Source of the DNA: Deltaproteobacteria bacterium
GTDB lineage: Bacteria; Desulfobacterota; Desulfobacteria; Desulfobacterales; Desulfosarcinaceae
Length of the DNA: 64,000 bases
Direction of reading: 5' to 3'
NCBI GenBank assembly: GCA_021824175.1
Contig: JAKALP010000009.1
Span: forward strand, 172,338 to 236,337
In this document: positions 51,303-64,000 of the stretch, in pieces
Layout: every line of letters starts with the position of its first letter
How positions within the stretch are numbered: the stretch's first letter is position 1
Notes under the pieces: model-generated
What the model was told of the DNA's origin: nothing
The model's input: only the letters and a program-made list of their open reading frames with translations
Database searches by the model: none
Made by a program: the position numbers and the translations under genes

Positions 51303-52940
51303 TCAGGGGGGGGAATCCAGCTTGCCCTCATCCAACACCTTACGCACCAAGAGGGAGAGATCTTTTTTCAGAATCGGTTTGGTGATCAAGGCTTTGACAC
51401 CAATCTCTTCCATGGTGAGGTCGGACAATTCGCCACTATAGCCGGTGCACAGAATAATGGGAATTTCGGGCCGGATTTTTAATAGTTCCGTGGCGAGCTT
51501 GTTGCCCGGCAGGTGCGGCATGGTTAAATCGGTGAGCACCAGATCAAATTGGGACGCATTCTCCTGGAACAGGGCCAGAGCCTCGCTGGGGTTGGCGCGG
51601 CTGGTGACCCGATAGCCCAGACGCTCGAGCATCTGGGAGGCCATGGTGACCAGAGCGGGTTCATCATCGACCAGCAAAATGTGTTCGCTGCCGGTGGGCA
51701 GGATTTCTTTTTCACTGATGGTTCGGGTGCGGCTGAGCTGCATTAATGGCAAAAAGACATGGAAAGTGGTGCCTTGACCCAGCACGCTTTGAACCGTGAT
51801 GGTGCCACCATGGTCGCGCACGATGCCATGCACCATGGACAGCCCCAGGCCCGTGCCCTCACCTTTCTTTTTGGTGGTGAAAAAGGGTTCGAAGATGCGT
51901 TCAATGATTTCCGGCGCAATACCGTGGCCGCTGTCCGCCACCGACAGTTGGACATAGCGCCCAGGATCGATCTCCGGATGAGCGGCGCAGAACGCCGGGT
52001 CCAATTCCAGTTCTTTCAGCTCAACGTTCAGCGTGCCGCCGTCGGTCTGCATGGCATGGCGGGCGTTGGTGGCCAGGTTCATCAGAATCTGGTGCAGTTG
52101 ACTGGGATCGGCCATCACCAAGCCGTTGCTTTGGATATTGGTGCGAATGGCAATGGTGGCGGGCATGGAGGCGCGCAGCAGTTTGAGCACCTCCTTCACA
52201 ATGAGTTTAAGCTGAATAGGCTGTTTCTCATGTTCGGCCTGGCGGCTGAAAGTGAGAATCTGATTGACCAGCTCTTTGGCGCGCAACCCGGCCGTGTAGA
52301 TTTCGCGGATATGGTCATATTGGGGATTTTCCTGGGCCAATCCTTCGATGGCCAATTCGGAAAATCCCAGGATGGATGACAAAATATTGTTGAAATCGTG
52401 GGCGATGCCGCCGGCCAGAATGCCCAGCGCCTCCATGCGCTGGGCCGCGTTTAAGCGGGATTCATAGTCGCGGTTTTGGCGTTCGATCTGGCGCTGTTCG
52501 GTCAGGTCCCTGGCAAAGGCGCAATTGTATTGGCGGCCACCGATCTCGACATGGTGCGAGGAGATATCCACGGGAATGATCCGTCCGCTCTTGGTGCGGT
52601 GAACCGAAGCCAGGCGCAGGCAGTGGTTGTTTTTGATCACCTGCCAATGATCGGCCCAGGTGTCTTCGCGAAAATTGGGGTCCACATCGTAAATGGTCAA
52701 CTGGGCCAGTTCATCGCGGCTGTACTCCAGAACCCGGCAGGCCTGTTCGTTGACGTAGAGAATTTTGCCTTCGGGGGTCAACCAATAGGCGGCATCCGAA
52801 CAGTTATCCATGATAAACTGCGACATCCAGAAAGCCTCTTCGGCGCTCGGTCCGTTCTGTCGTCCGGCTGGTCCGCTGGCGGCAGAATATAACTGCATGA
52901 AATTGTGGGCGATAGGGGATGGGACGAAATCAGTGCGCAT
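51303..52940 (-). CDS. PAS-sensor hybrid histidine kinase with C-terminal receiver
   Basis: This 545-residue cytoplasmic kinase has a PAS domain at about 35-155 ([21 protein letters not shown]), a HisKA segment with His in [14 protein letters not shown] at about 180, and a HATPase domain with the N-box [10 protein letters not shown] and [12 protein letters not shown] receiver domain at about 420-540 has the phospho-acceptor Asp in [12 protein letters not shown]. No transmembrane helix is evident. The HxFN type of H-box is common in such soluble hybrid kinases. No cognate output gene is adjacent. Confidence 0.92.
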   Translation of the reverse strand: MRTDFVPSPIAHNFMQLYSAASGPAGRQNGPSAEEAFWMSQFIMDNCSDAAYWLTPEGKILYVNEQACRVLEYSRDELAQLTIYDVDPNFREDTWADHWQVIKNNHCLRLASVHRTKSGRIIPVDISSHHVEIGGRQYNCAFARDLTEQRQIERQNRDYESRLNAAQRMEALGILAGGIAHDFNNILSSILGFSELAIEGLAQENPQYDHIREIYTAGLRAKELVNQILTFSRQAEHEKQPIQLKLIVKEVLKLLRASMPATIAIRTNIQSNGLVMADPSQLHQILMNLATNARHAMQTDGGTLNVELKELELDPAFCAAHPEIDPGRYVQLSVADSGHGIAPEIIERIFEPFFTTKKKGEGTGLGLSMVHGIVRDHGGTITVQSVLGQGTTFHVFLPLMQLSRTRTISEKEILPTGSEHILLVDDEPALVTMASQMLERLGYRVTSRANPSEALALFQENASQFDLVLTDLTMPHLPGNKLATELLKIRPEIPIILCTGYSGELSDLTMEEIGVKALITKPILKKDLSLLVRKVLDEGKLDSPP

Positions 52941-53371
52941 AGGTCATCTCCAGAGCAAGGCGTGGTCCATGATCTGAAAGCCGCCCGTCCGTGGTTGGCG
53001 GTAGAGTCGATTGAAATAAAAAATAGCTTGCCTTAGGCGGTCTTTAATTATTTCCACCGTCATTTCCTGTTTCATGCTACTTTTTTATGGGTATCGGTCT
53101 TTGACACCAAATCTTGAGCCTTTTATTGCAAAGTTCAAAAATCCAGGCGCAAATGTTCAAGTATCCCATTCAATTGCCGATAACGCCGTAAGGGATAAAC
53201 GCCGGCACCCTCAGCGCTGATCTGTTTCATTTGGCCCCCACCGGATTTGTTTAGATGTCGGATCCAGCTTAAAAAGCAGCCTGCTCCATTTGACCGCTCT
53301 TAAAGCCGGCCCCCTGTCGAGGCCTTGGAGCAGGTCAATGGGGGAGAAAACGCGGAGAAGAAAAAGGGATC
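52941..53371. other. 431-bp gap between divergent kinase genes
   Basis: No gene, array or clear promoter is recognised. The region separates the minus-strand kinase from the plus-strand tandem kinases and probably holds both promoters. GGGAGAAAACGCGGAGAAG precedes the right-hand start. Confidence 0.4.
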
Positions 53372-56155
<2,784 letters not shown>

Positions 56156-56160
56156 AGCCA

Positions 56161-58989
56161 ATGAGCGACAAAGAAAAAAGCAATCTTCTTAAAATTCTTC
56201 TGGTGGAAAAGGACACCGATGTGGCCAAGCGTATCAATGACATGGTTGCGGGCTGGGGCGAACCGGCCTGCCAGATTCATACGGCCACTGCCCTGGCGGA
56301 CGGCTTGCAGGCCACTTCGGCCTGGAAATTTGATCTGGTGTTCTTGAATCTCTTCCTGCCGGACAGCGCTGGGCTGGAAACGCTCCAAAAAATCCAGGAG
56401 GTGATCCCCCAGGTGCCGGTCATCGTGCTGGACGAAAGCGACGACTTCGAGCGCGCCGCGGGTGCCGCCGGTATGGGGGCCCACGATTACTTCCCCACGG
56501 ATCGGATTGAAGCCGCCGATTTTAAAGCGGCCGTCTTGGTGGCATTGGCGAACCATAAAAAAGAGCTTGCGCTGATCCGCAGCGAGAAGAAGTTCCGAAC
56601 CATTGTCGAAACCTTAGAAGACGCTTATTATGAAACCGATCTGGACCACCGGATCATTTACGCCAACAACACCTTCTGCAAGCATTTGCAACGCCCCATG
56701 GAAGAAGTCATCGGCCTGCAGCGCATGGAGTGTTCCACGCCCGAGGCGGCCCGGCAATTGACCCAGGTCCTCAAGGATGTCTTCCTCACGGGTGCCTCCC
56801 AAGGCATTGTCGACGACGAATTAATTTGCAAGGATGGCTCCCGCGTGGAGGCTGAACTCTCCATTATGCTGATGCGTGATCCGGCGGGCCATCCCATCGG
56901 CTACAGCTATATTTCGCGGGACGTGACCGAAAAGAAAAACGCCGAACGGGCACTCAAGGTCAGCGAAGAGAAGTACCGCAACATTCTGGCCAGCATCGAA
57001 GACGGTTACTTTGAAACCGATTTGAGGGGCAAGATCACATTCTGCAATGACGCCCAAGCCAAAATCCTGGGGTACGCCAAGGAGGAGTTGGTCGGCATGT
57101 CCAACCGCGATGTGATGGATGCTAAAAACGCCAACAAAGTCTATCGTGCCTATAACAAGATTTTCAAGACTGGAAAGTCCAACCGCTCTCTGCAATGTGA
57201 AATCATCCGCAAAGACGGGGTCAAACGCGTGACGGAAAGCTCGGTGTCCCTGATCAAGGATGATAAGGATCAGCCGGTGGGCTTCCGCGGCCTGGCCCGG
57301 GACATTACCGAACGCAAACAGGCCGAGCGCGAGCTGATGCGGGCCAAGGCCCAGGCCGAGGAAGCGACTTTGGCCAAAAGCGATTTTCTGGCCAACATGA
57401 GCCATGAGATCCGCACCCCCCTCAACGGTATCATCGGCATGTACAATCTGCTCCTCACCACCACCCTGGCCTCCGAGCAGGCCGACTTTGTGGAGACCGG
57501 CAAACGCAGCGCCGAGAGTCTGCTGGCGGTCATCAACGATATACTGGATTTCTCCAAGATCGAGGCCGGCCAGCTGGATATTGAAATCATCGACTTCGAT
57601 CTGCGCAAAGCCGTCCAGGAGATCATGGCTTTGCCGGCCATGCAGGCCCATGCCAAAGGGTTGGAGCTTATCTATCGCATCGAGCCCGATGTGCCGTCCT
57701 TCCTGATGGGCGATCCGGGCCGGTTGCGCCAGATCATTATGAATTTGTGCACCAATGCCATCAAATTCACTAAGAAGGGCGAAGTGGTTATCTCCGTGAC
57801 CAAACTGGAAGAAGATGACGGCCAGGTGAAGCTGCGCTTTGCGGTGCGGGATTCCGGCATTGGCATTTCCAAGCCGGATCAGGCGCGCCTGTTCCAATCC
57901 TTTCAGCAGGTGGACGCCTCCACCACGCGCAAATACGGCGGCACCGGACTCGGCTTGGCCATTTCCAAGAAGCTTACCGAAATGATGGGCGGTGAAATGG
58001 GCGTGGACAGCGAGCTGCACCAGGGCGCCACCTTCTGGTTCACGGCGCTCTTCAAAAAGCAGTCCGATGCCCAGGAGCGTGCCTTCTTGGTGCCTCAATC
58101 CCTCCAATCCAAGCGAATTCTTATCGTGGATGACAATTTGACCAACCTGGATATCCTGGCCGGTTATTTAAAATTTTGGAACTGTGATTGCGACCGCGCC
58201 ACCGGAGGCGCCATGGCCCTGACCCTGCTCAAAGCCGTGGCCAAAACCGGCGCGCCGTATGATCTGGTGATCAGCGACATGGTCATGCCGGAAATGGACG
58301 GAGCCGAACTGGGGCGCAGAATCAAAGCCGATGCCGAACTTAAGGGCACTATCCTGATCATGCTCACCTCTCAGGGCCTGCGCGGCGATGCGGCCGAGAT
58401 GAAACGCATTGGCTTTGCCGCTTATCTGACCAAGCCGGTGCGGCGCTCCCAACTCTTTGATTGCCTGATCTCCGTGATCAACCCCGGCCAGCGCGGCTTG
58501 CCGGCCGGCAAACTTGTTCAGGCCGAAGAAAGCTGCACTCCGCGGCCCGAGACCCCGGTTTCTCGCGTTATCCACATCCTGCTGGCCGAAGACAACCTGA
58601 TCAATCAGAAGCTGGCCTTGCATCTTTTGGATAAATTTGGCTTCAAGGCCGAGGCCGTGATCAACGGTCGTCAGGCGGTGGAAGCGCTGGAGAAGAAAAG
58701 CTATGATCTGGTGCTCATGGATATTCAGATGCCCGAGATGGATGGGTTTGAAGCCACCGCGGCCATCCGTGATCCTAATTCGGCGGTATTGAACCATGCC
58801 ATTCCCGTTATTGCCTTGACCGCCCACGCCATGAAGGGCGACCGCGAAAAGTGCCTGGGTGCCGGCATGAACGACTATGTGGCCAAGCCGATTCAGCCGG
58901 AAGTGCTGCGCAAAGCCATCGAACAGGCCCTGGGCCGCCAGGACCAGGAATCCGGCGGCAAGGATCTGTCCGCGGGTTTGCTCAATTGA
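56161..58989 (+). CDS. Tandem paralogous hybrid histidine kinase with degenerate N-terminal receiver
   Basis: This 942-residue protein has the same seven-domain layout as its upstream neighbour and strong identity in the kinase core ([24 protein letters not shown]) and C-terminal receivers ([28 protein letters not shown]). In the N-terminal receiver the phospho-acceptor Asp is replaced by Asn63 (FLNLFLPDS), and Thr113 stands where the conserved Lys is expected. That domain should therefore be unphosphorylatable and may bind or regulate its twin. It starts 5 bp after the previous stop, so the two are cotranscribed. Confidence 0.93.
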   Translation: MSDKEKSNLLKILLVEKDTDVAKRINDMVAGWGEPACQIHTATALADGLQATSAWKFDLVFLNLFLPDSAGLETLQKIQEVIPQVPVIVLDESDDFERAAGAAGMGAHDYFPTDRIEAADFKAAVLVALANHKKELALIRSEKKFRTIVETLEDAYYETDLDHRIIYANNTFCKHLQRPMEEVIGLQRMECSTPEAARQLTQVLKDVFLTGASQGIVDDELICKDGSRVEAELSIMLMRDPAGHPIGYSYISRDVTEKKNAERALKVSEEKYRNILASIEDGYFETDLRGKITFCNDAQAKILGYAKEELVGMSNRDVMDAKNANKVYRAYNKIFKTGKSNRSLQCEIIRKDGVKRVTESSVSLIKDDKDQPVGFRGLARDITERKQAERELMRAKAQAEEATLAKSDFLANMSHEIRTPLNGIIGMYNLLLTTTLASEQADFVETGKRSAESLLAVINDILDFSKIEAGQLDIEIIDFDLRKAVQEIMALPAMQAHAKGLELIYRIEPDVPSFLMGDPGRLRQIIMNLCTNAIKFTKKGEVVISVTKLEEDDGQVKLRFAVRDSGIGISKPDQARLFQSFQQVDASTTRKYGGTGLGLAISKKLTEMMGGEMGVDSELHQGATFWFTALFKKQSDAQERAFLVPQSLQSKRILIVDDNLTNLDILAGYLKFWNCDCDRATGGAMALTLLKAVAKTGAPYDLVISDMVMPEMDGAELGRRIKADAELKGTILIMLTSQGLRGDAAEMKRIGFAAYLTKPVRRSQLFDCLISVINPGQRGLPAGKLVQAEESCTPRPETPVSRVIHILLAEDNLINQKLALHLLDKFGFKAEAVINGRQAVEALEKKSYDLVLMDIQMPEMDGFEATAAIRDPNSAVLNHAIPVIALTAHAMKGDREKCLGAGMNDYVAKPIQPEVLRKAIEQALGRQDQESGGKDLSAGLLN

Positions 58990-59421
58990 CGCCAGCGGGT
59001 CGTTCGCCCGATACTTACGGTGGCCTGTCCCAGGCCCCTCGGCTATCCAAGCCCTCGCAGGGGCGCTCAGGGTAACCGCGTTTGAACTTTTCTATTCGGG
59101 TAGTCAACTCTATCGGTATCGGTATCGAATCGATCCCGAATCTGATAACGATCCCAATTAAAAAAATCAATCTTGATAAGGGCTGCATATTTCCAGGAAT
59201 GCCTGCCCTGGGGATTGGGATTGAAGAGATTGACAAATTTGTAGGGATTGAATCTATAGATCTACAAAATTGTAAGGTTGCTACTGTTTTGCGTCGCCCT
59301 CCTCAATATCTATTCTATTATAATTCAAATTGTTAAACATGGCTTCGCCTCCGGCACGGCCAGTGCAAAGGCTCTGGCGGTTTTCGAAGACAATTTCATT
59401 TTGCGAGGAGGCGATACCATC
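58990..59421. other. 432-bp gap with facing ATCGGT/GGGATT word arrays
   Basis: The gap contains TATCGGTATCGGTATCGAATCGATCC-like words at 59113-59150 facing GGGGATTGGGATTGAAGAG words at 59210-59230, another short-word inverted pair. No gene is supported; the reading frame that extends upstream of amtB has no ribosome binding site. Confidence 0.45.
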
Positions 59422-60762
59422 ATGTTTGGCAAACTTGCGCGGAGCACAGCAATTGGAATGGGGGCTCTTTTGAGCCTTATGGCCGGCGCGGCCGGGGCCG
59501 AGGGCCCGCTGCCGGTGGATAGCGGTACTACCGCCTGGATGCTTACGTCCACGGCCCTGGTGCTGCTCATGGTGCCGGGCCTGGCCATGTTTTATGGCGG
59601 CCTGGTGCGCACCAAAAATGTATTGGGCACCATGATGCACAGCTTTGTGGCGATCTCCATTATAGGCGTGCTGTGGGCGGTCTGCGGCTACTCCCTGGCC
59701 TTTGGTCGAAGCATCCTGGGCGGATGGGTGGGTTGGAACAATGATTACTTCCTGCTCAAAGGGATCGACGACACCATTGTCCACGGCGTACCGGAGTATG
59801 TGCTGGCCATGTTCCAGGGCAAGTTCGCCATTATCACCCCGGCCCTGATCAGCGGCGCCCTGGCCGAGCGTGTTTACTTCAAAGGGTATACCCTCTTCAT
59901 CGTGTTGTGGTTTTTATTGATTTACTGCCCGCTGTGCCATTGGGTGTGGGCTTCGGACGGCTGGCTGTTCAACAGCGGCGCGGCCGGGGTCATCGATCTG
60001 GCCGGCGGCCTGGTCATTCATGTTTCAGCCGGCATCAGCGCCCTGATCGTGGCGCTCTATCTGAAACCGCGCCAGGGCTATCCCAAAAGCACCATGAATC
60101 CCAACAATCTGGTGATGACGTTGACCGGCGCGGGCATTTTGTGGGTCGGCTGGTTCGGCTTCAATGCCGGGTCCACCGTGCAGAGTGGTCTGGACACGGC
60201 CCGGGCCCTGACCATGACCCAGATTTCAGCGGCCAGCGGCGCCATGACCTGGATGATCATCGAAGCCCTGGTGTTCCGCAAAGTGACCTCCCTGGGCTTT
60301 GTCTCCGGCATCCTGGCCGGCCTGGTGGCCATCACGCCGGCCGCTGGCGTAGTAAAACCCGTGGGGGCCCTGGCCCTGGGCGCCATGTCCTCCCTTATTT
60401 GCTACTACGCCCTGCAAGCCAAGATGAAACTTGGCTACGACGACAGCCTGGACTGTTTCGGCATCCATGGGGTGGGCAGCGGCATGGGTGTTTTGCTGCT
60501 CAGCTTTTTCGTGCGCGACAGCTGGATGCAGGCCGCCGCGGCCAAAGCTGGCGGCTGGAGCGTCTGGCAACAATTGCTGGTACAGCTCAAAGGGATCAGC
60601 GTCACCATCGCTCTGGCCGCCGCCGGCACATGGGTGATCTGTCTGATCGTCGATAAAATGGCTGGATTTCGTATCGATGCCGATGCCGAAGTGCAGGGCA
60701 TGGACCAGTCCCTTCACGGGGAGAGCGGTTATGGTTTGATTTTTCCGGAATCGCGGTTGTGA
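59422..60762 (+). CDS. Ammonium transporter
   Basis: This 446-residue inner-membrane channel has a probable N-terminal signal or first hydrophobic segment (STAIGMGALLSLMAGAAGAE). Eleven Amt helices follow, with family motifs LMVPGLAMFYGGLVR, WVGWNNDYF, DLAGGLVIHVSAGISALI and the second pore His in CFGIHGVGSGMG. The start at 59422 follows GAGGAGGCGATACC; an upstream ATG at 59278 is rejected. No glnK/glnB gene is adjacent, which is unusual because amtB and glnK are normally paired. Confidence 0.94.
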   Translation: MFGKLARSTAIGMGALLSLMAGAAGAEGPLPVDSGTTAWMLTSTALVLLMVPGLAMFYGGLVRTKNVLGTMMHSFVAISIIGVLWAVCGYSLAFGRSILGGWVGWNNDYFLLKGIDDTIVHGVPEYVLAMFQGKFAIITPALISGALAERVYFKGYTLFIVLWFLLIYCPLCHWVWASDGWLFNSGAAGVIDLAGGLVIHVSAGISALIVALYLKPRQGYPKSTMNPNNLVMTLTGAGILWVGWFGFNAGSTVQSGLDTARALTMTQISAASGAMTWMIIEALVFRKVTSLGFVSGILAGLVAITPAAGVVKPVGALALGAMSSLICYYALQAKMKLGYDDSLDCFGIHGVGSGMGVLLLSFFVRDSWMQAAAAKAGGWSVWQQLLVQLKGISVTIALAAAGTWVICLIVDKMAGFRIDADAEVQGMDQSLHGESGYGLIFPESRL

Positions 60763-60850
60763 TTGGGGAGGTGAACGGTATTTTGGCATATTCCACTTCT
60801 ATTCGAGGAGCGCAATTTCTTAATGAATCACTAAACATCAAGATTGGGGC

Positions 60851-60887
60851 TCCCTCTCCACCATGGGGAGAGGGTTGGGGTGAGGGG
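60851..60887. repeat. REP-like element
   Basis: TCCCTCTCC pairs with GGGGAGAGGG and is followed by TTGGGGTGAGGGG. A second copy is at 63186-63235 and an inverted one at 49711-49754. This type of sequence is widespread in bacterial intergenic DNA. Confidence 0.75.
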
Positions 60888-60958
60888 CAAAGATGCCCAC
60901 CCAATCCGGGTGTTAGTCACGGCTGTTGCTTGCAATATAGAAACAAGGCCTGCATTTT

Positions 60959-61010
60959 CGTACGCGTACTCAGCGAAGCGGTACTCGTACGCGTACGAGT
61001 ACGAGTACGA
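60959..61010. repeat. CGTACG/GAGTAC word array with perfect palindrome
   Basis: The 22-bp segment at 60981-61002 is a perfect palindrome (arm GTACTCGTACG), flanked by more copies of the words TACGCGTACT and ACGAGTACG. It could extrude as a cruciform or serve as a protein-binding site. Confidence 0.75.
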
Positions 61011-61378
61011 TCTGGAAAAACACGGATGTGCTACACCCTTGACTTACACCCACCCCATCCCACCCTATTGACACCCAACTCCTGATACGGTTAATCATAA
61101 ATCATCCTCATTTCTCTTGGATCAAATTTGTATTTCCGACTCCTGGATGAATTGCAGTACAGCACAAATTGCACTGCGATGTGTTGATCAAAGGGTAAAA
61201 CCCTTGCTGCCTTGACCACCAGCGACCACACTGCTCATCTCCATTCAATCGCTCCCCGTTGTATCCGCTCTGGATGCGCGACCTGTCTGTTTTCCGGCCA
61301 CTGAACCGGCACGCCTCAATGGCTGAGGAGCGTGCCTTCGGGTAACTTCAAACATAGACGGGTAAAGGAGAAAATCGC

Positions 61379-63076
61379 ATGACCGAAACATTGGCGGTTC
61401 AAGTCAACATGGACGAAGTGCAGTCCCCCCAATGGCACAATGGTGTTGAACAGATTCGAAGGGCGATCGGCAACGATCATGTCTTTGTTGACCCGGCGAG
61501 CATCGAAACACGTTCAAAAGTGATCATCCCCTTTGCCCGCCGCCCATCGGCCTTTATCTATCCGGGCACGGTGGCGGAGATTGAACAGATCGTGCGTATT
61601 GCCAATGAATACCAAATAGCGCTTTGGCCGGTGAGCAAAGGCAAGAACTGGGGCTATGGCTCAGCCACGCCCTGCCGGGCCGGCGCCGTGGTGGTGGGGC
61701 TGGAGCGGCTGGACCGGATTTTGGAAGTCAATACCGAGATGGCCTACGCGGTGATTGAGCCGGGTGTCACCTACCGCCAGTTGCACCAGTATCTCATTGA
61801 GCGCGATCTGCCCCTTTGGCTGGATTGCACCGATGGGCCGGCCGATGCCAGCGTCATGGGCAACGCCCTGGAAAGAGGCGTTGGCGAAACACCCTATGGC
61901 GACCACTTTGAAAACATCTGCGGTATGGAAGTAATATTGCCCACGGGCAAGCGTGTGCAGACGGGCGGCGGGCCGCTGGACAGCTACCGGTCTTGGCATA
62001 CCCACAAGTGGGGGGTGGGGCCTTACCTGGAGGGGCTGTTCAGCCAATCCAACTATGGCATTGTCACCAAGATGGGAATCTGGCTGATGCCCCGTCCGGA
62101 AAAATTTGTCTCCTGTCTTTTTGAGTTGCGGCGCGAAGAAGATTTCCCTGAAATGATCGAAGCGTTGCGGCGGTTGCAGTTTGGCGGCGCCATCCGCAGC
62201 AAGGTGCATATCGTCAATGACTTCATCAATTTCGCGGTGGTGGACAAATATCCCCACCATTTACTTCAAGGCGGCAAATGTCTTTCGGCCGAAACCCAGC
62301 ACCAACTGCGCCAAGCCTACAATATCGCGCCCTGGACCTTCGCGGCCGGATTATATGGTTCGGCGGCCCAGGTGCGGGTGGACATGCGCATGGTCAAAAA
62401 GGAGCTGGGCCACCTGGGCAGCCTGCAGTTCATCAGTGATCGCAAAATACAATCCGTCCAAAAACTCACGCGTTATTTGCAGCGCTTGAAGAATACCCAA
62501 TTCGGTTCAGCAGCCGCCGAGCGTCTGTCCATGGGGGTTTTTAAAAAGCCCTTGTCCGTGATCGAATTTCTACCCCATCTGCATGCCATTGAGAAGGGAG
62601 TGCCCAGCGACTACTTCGTCAAGCACGCCTACTACAAATCCCGCCGTCCCAAGCCGGCGGACAACGATATCAATCCTCCCAGGGACAATATCGGGTTGAT
62701 CTGGCTGGGGCCCATGATTCCGCTCAACGGCCGCCAGGTCAGCGAAGTCTTGGACCTGTGCCGTCCTCTTTACGCCAAGCATCAATTTGAATTCTCCACG
62801 GCCCTGATGATCGCCAACCCCCGCAGCGTCATTGCCCTGATGTCCATCTTCTTCGACAAGGAAGATATCGAGGAGACCTTGCGGGCCGAAGCCCTCTACT
62901 TTGAAATGGGCAAGGTGACCCAGGCGGCCGGCTATCAGCAATATCGCACCAGCACCGCCTACATGGACCGCATCCTCGACCCGGCGCCCGAATTCAAAGA
63001 GCTCACTACCCAAATCAAGCAGGCCCTGGACCCCAACAATGTCATGGCGCCGGGAAAGTATGGGGTGGGGGTGTGA
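61379..63076 (+). CDS. VAO/PCMH-family FAD flavoprotein, 4-cresol dehydrogenase-like
   Basis: This 565-residue oxidoreductase resembles the flavoprotein subunit of p-cresol methylhydroxylase and vanillyl-alcohol oxidase. The FAD-binding PCMH domain has PVSKGKNWGYGSATP at about 81-95, then DGPADASVMGNALERGVGET, and FSQSNYGIVTKMGIWLMP. The C-terminal VAO-type domain includes GYQQYRTSTAYMD. It would oxidise a para-alkylphenol or related phenolic side chain. No cytochrome subunit (PchC-like) is adjacent, so the electron acceptor is unknown. No signal peptide is visible. The start follows AAAGGAGAAAATCGC. The family is confident; the substrate is not. Confidence 0.85.
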   Translation: MTETLAVQVNMDEVQSPQWHNGVEQIRRAIGNDHVFVDPASIETRSKVIIPFARRPSAFIYPGTVAEIEQIVRIANEYQIALWPVSKGKNWGYGSATPCRAGAVVVGLERLDRILEVNTEMAYAVIEPGVTYRQLHQYLIERDLPLWLDCTDGPADASVMGNALERGVGETPYGDHFENICGMEVILPTGKRVQTGGGPLDSYRSWHTHKWGVGPYLEGLFSQSNYGIVTKMGIWLMPRPEKFVSCLFELRREEDFPEMIEALRRLQFGGAIRSKVHIVNDFINFAVVDKYPHHLLQGGKCLSAETQHQLRQAYNIAPWTFAAGLYGSAAQVRVDMRMVKKELGHLGSLQFISDRKIQSVQKLTRYLQRLKNTQFGSAAAERLSMGVFKKPLSVIEFLPHLHAIEKGVPSDYFVKHAYYKSRRPKPADNDINPPRDNIGLIWLGPMIPLNGRQVSEVLDLCRPLYAKHQFEFSTALMIANPRSVIALMSIFFDKEDIEETLRAEALYFEMGKVTQAAGYQQYRTSTAYMDRILDPAPEFKELTTQIKQALDPNNVMAPGKYGVGV

Positions 63077-63268
63077 GGAATAAGGCTGAAGGCTGAGGGC
63101 TGAAGGAAGAAGTTTAAAGAATAAAGTTTGAAGTTTAAAGTTAAGGAATTCTATCGTTTGGAAAGTAATCGTCGAGCCGCTCGACTCCCTCTCCCCACTC
63201 AGGGGGAGAGGGCCGGGGTGAGGGGCCATTTCAAGTTAACGAATCAACGAATCAACCAATCAACCAAA
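63077..63268. repeat. Stacked repeat families between convergent genes
   Basis: Three repeat types are packed into 192 bp: GGCTGAAGGCTGAGGGCTGAAGG and AAGTTTAAAG words at 63083-63145, a REP-like unit at 63186-63235 (CCCTCTCCCC through GGGGAGAGGGCCGGGGTGAGG), and a half array of AACGAATCAACGAATC words at 63238-63264. Confidence 0.65.
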
Positions 63269-63832
63269 TTACTTCCTCTTCGTCGCCGCCCGCCAGCCGC
63301 CCAAAGGAGTATAGATCGGCCGCAGCACTTTGCTGATATCGCGGGCCTGCTCGATGACATAGAAAGCATCGGGGTCGATTTCGCGCACGTCGGACAGAAG
63401 CCATTTCAAGTCCCGGCGGCGGCAGGCGATATAGAGCTCGTCCACGGGACCCTGCATGCCCTCGCCCCGGAAGATGGTCACGGGCTGACCTTTGGCCCTG
63501 AGGCAGTCGGCCAATCGCTTGCCCGCTTCACGGGTGATCACCTTCAGGATGATGAGCCCGAAGGCCAATTTGCGTTCCACATTGATGCCCACCACATTGC
63601 CCGTAGCATAACCGACGGCGTAAAAGAGCGCCAGAATCGGCTGGGCCTTGACCTGCTGAATCACCGTGGAGACCACCCATATCCAGATAAGAATCTCGAA
63701 GATCGCCAGAAAAAAGGCCACCACCGATCGGCCCTGCACCGTGATGATGGTGCGCACCGTGCCGATGGAGACGTCACAGATTCTGGCCACGAAGATGATC
63801 AGGCCAGTGATGAGGATGTGCGTATCGAACAT
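63269..63832 (-). CDS. DUF2179/UPF0316-family membrane protein
   Basis: This 187-residue protein has three N-terminal hydrophobic helices (HILITGLIIFVARICDVSIG, VVAFFLAIFEILIWIWVV, LALFYAVGYATGNVVGI). A cytoplasmic DUF2179 domain follows, beginning about residue 110 (RLADCLRAKGQPVTIFRGEGM) and ending with the SKVLRP segment. The function of the family is unknown; a ligand-binding role for the cytoplasmic domain is often supposed. It is the last gene on the right and is convergent with the flavoprotein gene. Confidence 0.85.
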   Translation of the reverse strand: MFDTHILITGLIIFVARICDVSIGTVRTIITVQGRSVVAFFLAIFEILIWIWVVSTVIQQVKAQPILALFYAVGYATGNVVGINVERKLAFGLIILKVITREAGKRLADCLRAKGQPVTIFRGEGMQGPVDELYIACRRRDLKWLLSDVREIDPDAFYVIEQARDISKVLRPIYTPLGGWRAATKRK

Positions 63833-64000
63833 GGGGATGGGGGTACTCCGATAAAATCAGTTTTAAGTATTAGTTTGACTTCGTTACCTTAAATTTTTAT
63901 TCAGGCGGCAGCTGGTTTTGTGCGTTAGTCTTTTTTGAGTGCGACATTATGGCCGCTTGCCGTTTTTTATGACGGTATTGCAATTGCCGAATCACTTCAT

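Larger units (their letters stand above)
60763..61378. other. 616-bp gap: REP element and 22-bp perfect palindrome
   Basis: A REP-like unit lies at 60851-60887 and a short-word array with a perfect palindrome at 60959-61010. From 61011 to 61378 no structure or gene is seen except AAAGGAGAAAATC before the flavoprotein start. Confidence 0.5.

Noticed and set aside
63128..63892. 254-codon plus-strand frame at the right edge
   Set aside because: It reads through repeats and antisense of the DUF2179 gene and has no family resemblance.

Overview
The window reads as a GC-rich chromosomal segment (mostly about 55-60% GC by eye) from a strictly or mainly anaerobic bacterium, most likely a Desulfobacterota (sulfate-reducer-like) lineage. 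This placement is inferred from gene content: two periplasmic [NiFe] hydrogenases, a class I benzoyl-CoA-reductase-like enzyme set with two activator ATPases, Cys-rich ferredoxin fusions, many acyl-CoA enzymes, large hybrid histidine kinases, and a sigma-54 regulator of the AcoR type. No rRNA or tRNA gene is visible to fix the taxonomy.

Layout. 0.2-4.3 kb (minus): an operon of hydrogenase large subunit, Tat-exported small subunit and a methyl-accepting chemotaxis protein with a c-type heme motif in its sensor domain. 4.5-9.1 kb (plus): BcrC-, BcrB-, BcrD- and BcrA-like genes. 9.5-12 kb: a PL9-like pectate lyase lipoprotein and a metallo-beta-lactamase-fold hydrolase. 12.2-22.4 kb: an acyl-CoA catabolic block (two winged-helix/ferredoxin fusions, HypA, MaoC hydratase, two acyl-CoA dehydrogenases, enoyl-CoA hydratase), with a divergent sigma-54 activator and a recognisable -24/-12 promoter. 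23-27 kb: two tandem exported carboxylesterases. 27.4-29.4 kb: a methyltransferase remnant, a metallophosphoesterase and an IscU-like scaffold. 29.9-36.4 kb: a branched-chain-type ABC transporter operon with an acyl-CoA ligase inside it. 37.5-41.5 kb: a second hydrogenase with its maturation protease and a secreted MopE-like diheme protein. 41.8-49.6 kb: sucA, sucB and lpd, with an AT-rich DNA methyltransferase/nuclease gene between sucA and sucB. 49.9-59 kb: bamD, thioredoxin and three hybrid kinases. 59.4-63.8 kb: ammonium transporter, a VAO/PCMH-type flavoprotein and a DUF2179 membrane protein.

How the genes fit together. The ligase/transporter operon could import and CoA-activate a carboxylic acid. 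The Bcr-like proteins with the ferredoxin fusions could carry out an ATP-driven low-potential reduction of an acyl-CoA. The dehydrogenase, hydratase and MaoC genes could continue as a beta-oxidation-like path, and the 2-oxoglutarate dehydrogenase complex points to an oxidative TCA step. The second hydrogenase looks catalytic: it has a cleavable tail, a protease and a heme partner. The first has no cleavable tail and is translationally coupled to a heme chemoreceptor, so it is a good candidate for a hydrogen-sensing chemotaxis module. This is the most unusual system in the window.

Intergenic DNA is unusual. Many gaps carry facing arrays of short, near-tandem words (for example AACGGGCC or AACGAATC units) in inverted orientation around about 70-170 bp. 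Two copies of a roughly 140-bp palindromic element and several classical REP-type hairpins are also present.
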